A stretch of DNA of 6,444 bases, taken from NCBI GenBank assembly GCA_902796775.1, contig CADBQK010000548.1, positions 1 through 6,444 of the forward strand, written 5' to 3'. Position 1 is the stretch's first letter. Each line of letters opens with the position of its first letter. The DNA is from an uncultured Lachnospiraceae bacterium (GTDB taxonomy: Bacteria > Bacillota_A > Clostridia > Lachnospirales > Lachnospiraceae). The notes below the pieces were generated by a model that did no database searches, had not been told where the DNA came from, and saw nothing but the letters and a program-made list of their open reading frames with translations. Of this stretch, positions 4,323 to 6,444 are shown in pieces. The translations under genes were made by a program, and so were the position numbers.

Positions 4323-6444
4323 ATGGGTAAAGAATATCAGGTTTCGGTTGTGACACCTTTTCACAACACTAAAATTGCTTATTTTAAGAATTGTATCAAA
4401 TCCATGACAGAGCAGACAATCGGATTTGAAAACATCGAGTGGATCATTGTTTTTCATAACTGCAGCCAGGAGTATATTGATGAAGCTTCCGGGCTGGTCA
4501 GCGGTTATGAAAATGTGCGCACTTATACCCTTTACAATGATGTCCATTCTCCGTCAAGCCCGAGAAATTACGGCATGGGAAAAGTAACTGCAAAATACTT
4601 AAGCTTCCTCGACGCCGACGACAGCTTTACACCGTATTGCTTTGAAAAGGCTCTGTTCCATATGAAACGGAGCGGAGCGGATATTACCTGGTTCAGGCGG
4701 GAATTTGAGCTGGAGGATGCCGGGAATCTTCCGATGACGGAGATCGTTCTGTGGAACCAGACCCAGGAAGAAATCATCATAGAAAAAGATGTGAACTGGG
4801 ATAATGAAAAGATTTTCAGCGGCGTCTGGGGGCTTGTCACTTCCAGGATCTACAATACCGCGTTCATTAAAGACAATCAGATCCTGTTTGACGATGAGGC
4901 TAATTTTGCAGAGGATTATCTGTTTAATCTCGTGGCATACGGCCATGCGAGAAAACTCTGCTACCTGCCGCAGATGATCGGGTATCACTATTTCATCAAC
5001 GGGGAATCCCTCGTGCAGAAGAACGAGAAAACGCCTGAAACGCTGATTCAGATGGCTAAGGGTTTCAGCCATATCTTCGATACCGGCTTCAGGTATGGAT
5101 TTTATATGGATGCCATCTTAGGCGGACTGCTCTACACCGAAATGCGGTTTATGATGGGTACAAAGGGCCTGACGCTCGAAGACAGGATAAAGATCAAGGA
5201 TATTCTGGAGCCATACCTGGACCGGATGAAACCGATCCGGCCGTCAAAGCTGTATTCGGAAAAGGCGGTCTATGAAAGATTTTACACTGTCAAAGACTAT
5301 ATCCTGAATCCGGAAAAATGGGACGGGACAGGAGACGGCGGCAGTTTTATACCGGATTATGCCCAGGGAATCAGGCTGCCGTCAGATATGGATGTAATCC
5401 GGAAAATCCTGGAAGATAATTCTTCGACGGATATGGGAAGCAGGTTTAATTTTAATGACATCATCACGGTCTCCGGCTACCAGAGTATGGTACCGCTTAT
5501 GGACTACAGCTTTTACAGGCCTCTGGTTGCCCTGACGACCAGAATCGGAGAATCCGGTGTATTTGTCAACGAGAAAATCGACTGCTATGTGACTTATCTG
5601 GACAGAGAAAACAGTCCGGTCACCCTTCCTGTCACGAAATCGCATCTGAAAACATATGTGGAACCGGTCCGGAAGGTTCTGGATGGCTGCGTGACATTCC
5701 CTCTGTTTTCCGATGCCGACAAAGTTGTCAGGTACAATGACAATACTTTGTCCGGCTCGATCTATTCTCTGGCACTGAATCAATACGTGCAGAGCGTGGC
5801 AGACGGGAGCACAGAGGCATCCGGCAGGATGATTGTTCCTTTCCAGCTTATATCTGATGAGGCGGTGGAGGGATACTATTTCAGAGCGCTGTACGCGCTG
5901 GCCTGCGAAGACATCACCCAGATCCTTGCACCGAATACGTGGAGCGTGTTCCGCTTCCTGACCTTTATATACGGTCATAAGGACAGGCTGTGCAGCGATA
6001 TTGAACATGGTACGATTTCCGCCATGTCGAAAGAGGACAAGGCAAGGATCGAGGCCCTTACCCATACCATCAAAGGGAATCCGAAAAGGGCGAAGGAAGT
6101 GAAAGCTGTCCTGGATCATCCGGAAAGCCTGGAGCTTAAAAAACTGTGGCCCGGCCTTAAGTACATCACGGCCTATGGTGCCGACGCATACAGACTGTAC
6201 ACATACCTGCTCCGGAAGGCCGGATCGGATCTTACATTCCGGGCACTGGATATTACGGCTGAGGCGGTCATAGGGACCCACACAGAAGAGCCGGACAGGT
6301 TCTTCCTGAATACGGGAAGTTATTTCTTTGAACTTCGGGAAACGGATGAGAACGGATGCCCGGTGGGGGATGCATATCTTCCGGCGAGCGCCGAAAAGGG
6401 AAAGACGTACCGCCTGTATGTGACAAACAGTGCAGGCCTTTACC
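4323..6444 (+). CDS. Family 2 glycosyltransferase fused to a GH3-type acyl-acid amido synthetase domain (3' end outside window)
   Basis: Open from ATG 4323 to the window end: 707 codons, no stop. Residues 1 to about 240 are a GT-A family 2 glycosyltransferase: VSVVTPFHN (7-15), SPRNYGMG (79-86), the metal-binding FLDADD (95-100; DxD is Asp97-Asp99) and FAEDYLF (195-201) with the likely catalytic ED pair. About 240-340 is a helical linker. From about 355 on it matches the GH3 (plant auxin/jasmonate amido synthetase, ANL-like) family: VIRKILEDNSSTD (358-370), FNFNDI to MVPLMDYSFYRPL (375-401), ITQILAPNTWSVFRFLTF (531-548), a DIEHGTIS segment (559-566), LWPGLKYI (608-615), FFELRE (668-673) and GKTYRLYVTNSAGLY (693-707). 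The window stops where the family's YRxGD motif should follow. GH3 enzymes adenylate a carboxylate and join it to an amine. Motif I (TSGTTG) is replaced by YLDREN (425-430), while the motif II Glu is kept (TAE, Glu647), so ATP use is uncertain. No signal peptide is visible, so it is probably cytoplasmic. The GT call is strong. The GH3 call rests on several ordered motifs recognised by eye. Confidence 0.85.
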   Translation, partial: MGKEYQVSVVTPFHNTKIAYFKNCIKSMTEQTIGFENIEWIIVFHNCSQEYIDEASGLVSGYENVRTYTLYNDVHSPSSPRNYGMGKVTAKYLSFLDADDSFTPYCFEKALFHMKRSGADITWFRREFELEDAGNLPMTEIVLWNQTQEEIIIEKDVNWDNEKIFSGVWGLVTSRIYNTAFIKDNQILFDDEANFAEDYLFNLVAYGHARKLCYLPQMIGYHYFINGESLVQKNEKTPETLIQMAKGFSHIFDTGFRYGFYMDAILGGLLYTEMRFMMGTKGLTLEDRIKIKDILEPYLDRMKPIRPSKLYSEKAVYERFYTVKDYILNPEKWDGTGDGGSFIPDYAQGIRLPSDMDVIRKILEDNSSTDMGSRFNFNDIITVSGYQSMVPLMDYSFYRPLVALTTRIGESGVFVNEKIDCYVTYLDRENSPVTLPVTKSHLKTYVEPVRKVLDGCVTFPLFSDADKVVRYNDNTLSGSIYSLALNQYVQSVADGSTEASGRMIVPFQLISDEAVEGYYFRALYALACEDITQILAPNTWSVFRFLTFIYGHKDRLCSDIEHGTISAMSKEDKARIEALTHTIKGNPKRAKEVKAVLDHPESLELKKLWPGLKYITAYGADAYRLYTYLLRKAGSDLTFRALDITAEAVIGTHTEEPDRFFLNTGSYFFELRETDENGCPVGDAYLPASAEKGKTYRLYVTNSAGLY

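Noticed and set aside
4599..5072. Minus-strand open frame of 157 codons
   Set aside because: Fully antisense to the GT2 catalytic region including DADD and the ED motif, with no domain signature of its own.
5382..6281. Long minus-strand open frame of 299 codons antisense to the GT2-GH3 gene
   Set aside because: The plus strand here encodes recognisable GH3 motifs in a continuous 707-codon frame. The antisense product is rich in Cys, His and Arg, shows no family motif, and has no convincing ribosome binding site. It is a codon-bias shadow.

Overview
The window reads as accessory chromosome of a low-to-moderate GC Firmicute, most likely a clostridial (Lachnospiraceae-like) gut or rumen bacterium. 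The basis is frequent AGG/AGA arginine and ATA isoleucine codons, purine-rich GGAG-type ribosome binding sites, a classic Rho-independent terminator, and the style of the acyltransferase and glycosyltransferase genes. This taxonomic call is an impression, not a computation.

Layout: positions 1-177 hold the 3' end of an XRE/Cro-type DNA-binding regulator. It contains a perfect 13-bp hairpin in its coding sequence and is followed by a strong intrinsic terminator (211-245). A regulatory interval (about 246-370) with a consensus -35 element and a 6+1+6 dyad precedes three co-directional genes that look like one operon. (i) 371-3214 is a 947-residue NRPS module with the order adenylation - carrier (T) - condensation. 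(ii) 3227-4267 is a 346-residue multi-pass membrane acyltransferase of the Acyl_transf_3 (OafA/OatA-like) family. (iii) 4323 to beyond the window end is a family 2 glycosyltransferase fused in one chain to a GH3-type acyl-acid amido synthetase domain, cut off by the window edge just before the expected third GH3 motif. Spacings are 12 and 55 nt with no terminator between them. A 20-bp tandem duplication spans the stop codon of the acyltransferase gene.

How they may work together (inference): the operon combines two different adenylate-forming, amide- or ester-forming architectures (NRPS A-T-C and GH3) with a sugar transferase and a membrane O-acyltransferase. The simplest model is assembly and decoration of a surface glycan, glycolipid or small glycoconjugate. 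The NRPS would activate a carboxylic acid and its terminal condensation domain would hand it to an amine or hydroxyl acceptor. The GT would add a sugar, and the membrane acyltransferase would acylate the product at the membrane. Two details make the system unusual. The A domain has Tyr where amino-acid-activating domains keep the amino-group-binding Asp. The GH3 domain has lost the Ser/Thr/Gly-rich ATP-binding motif while keeping the rest of the fold signature. I do not recognise this gene combination as a named system.
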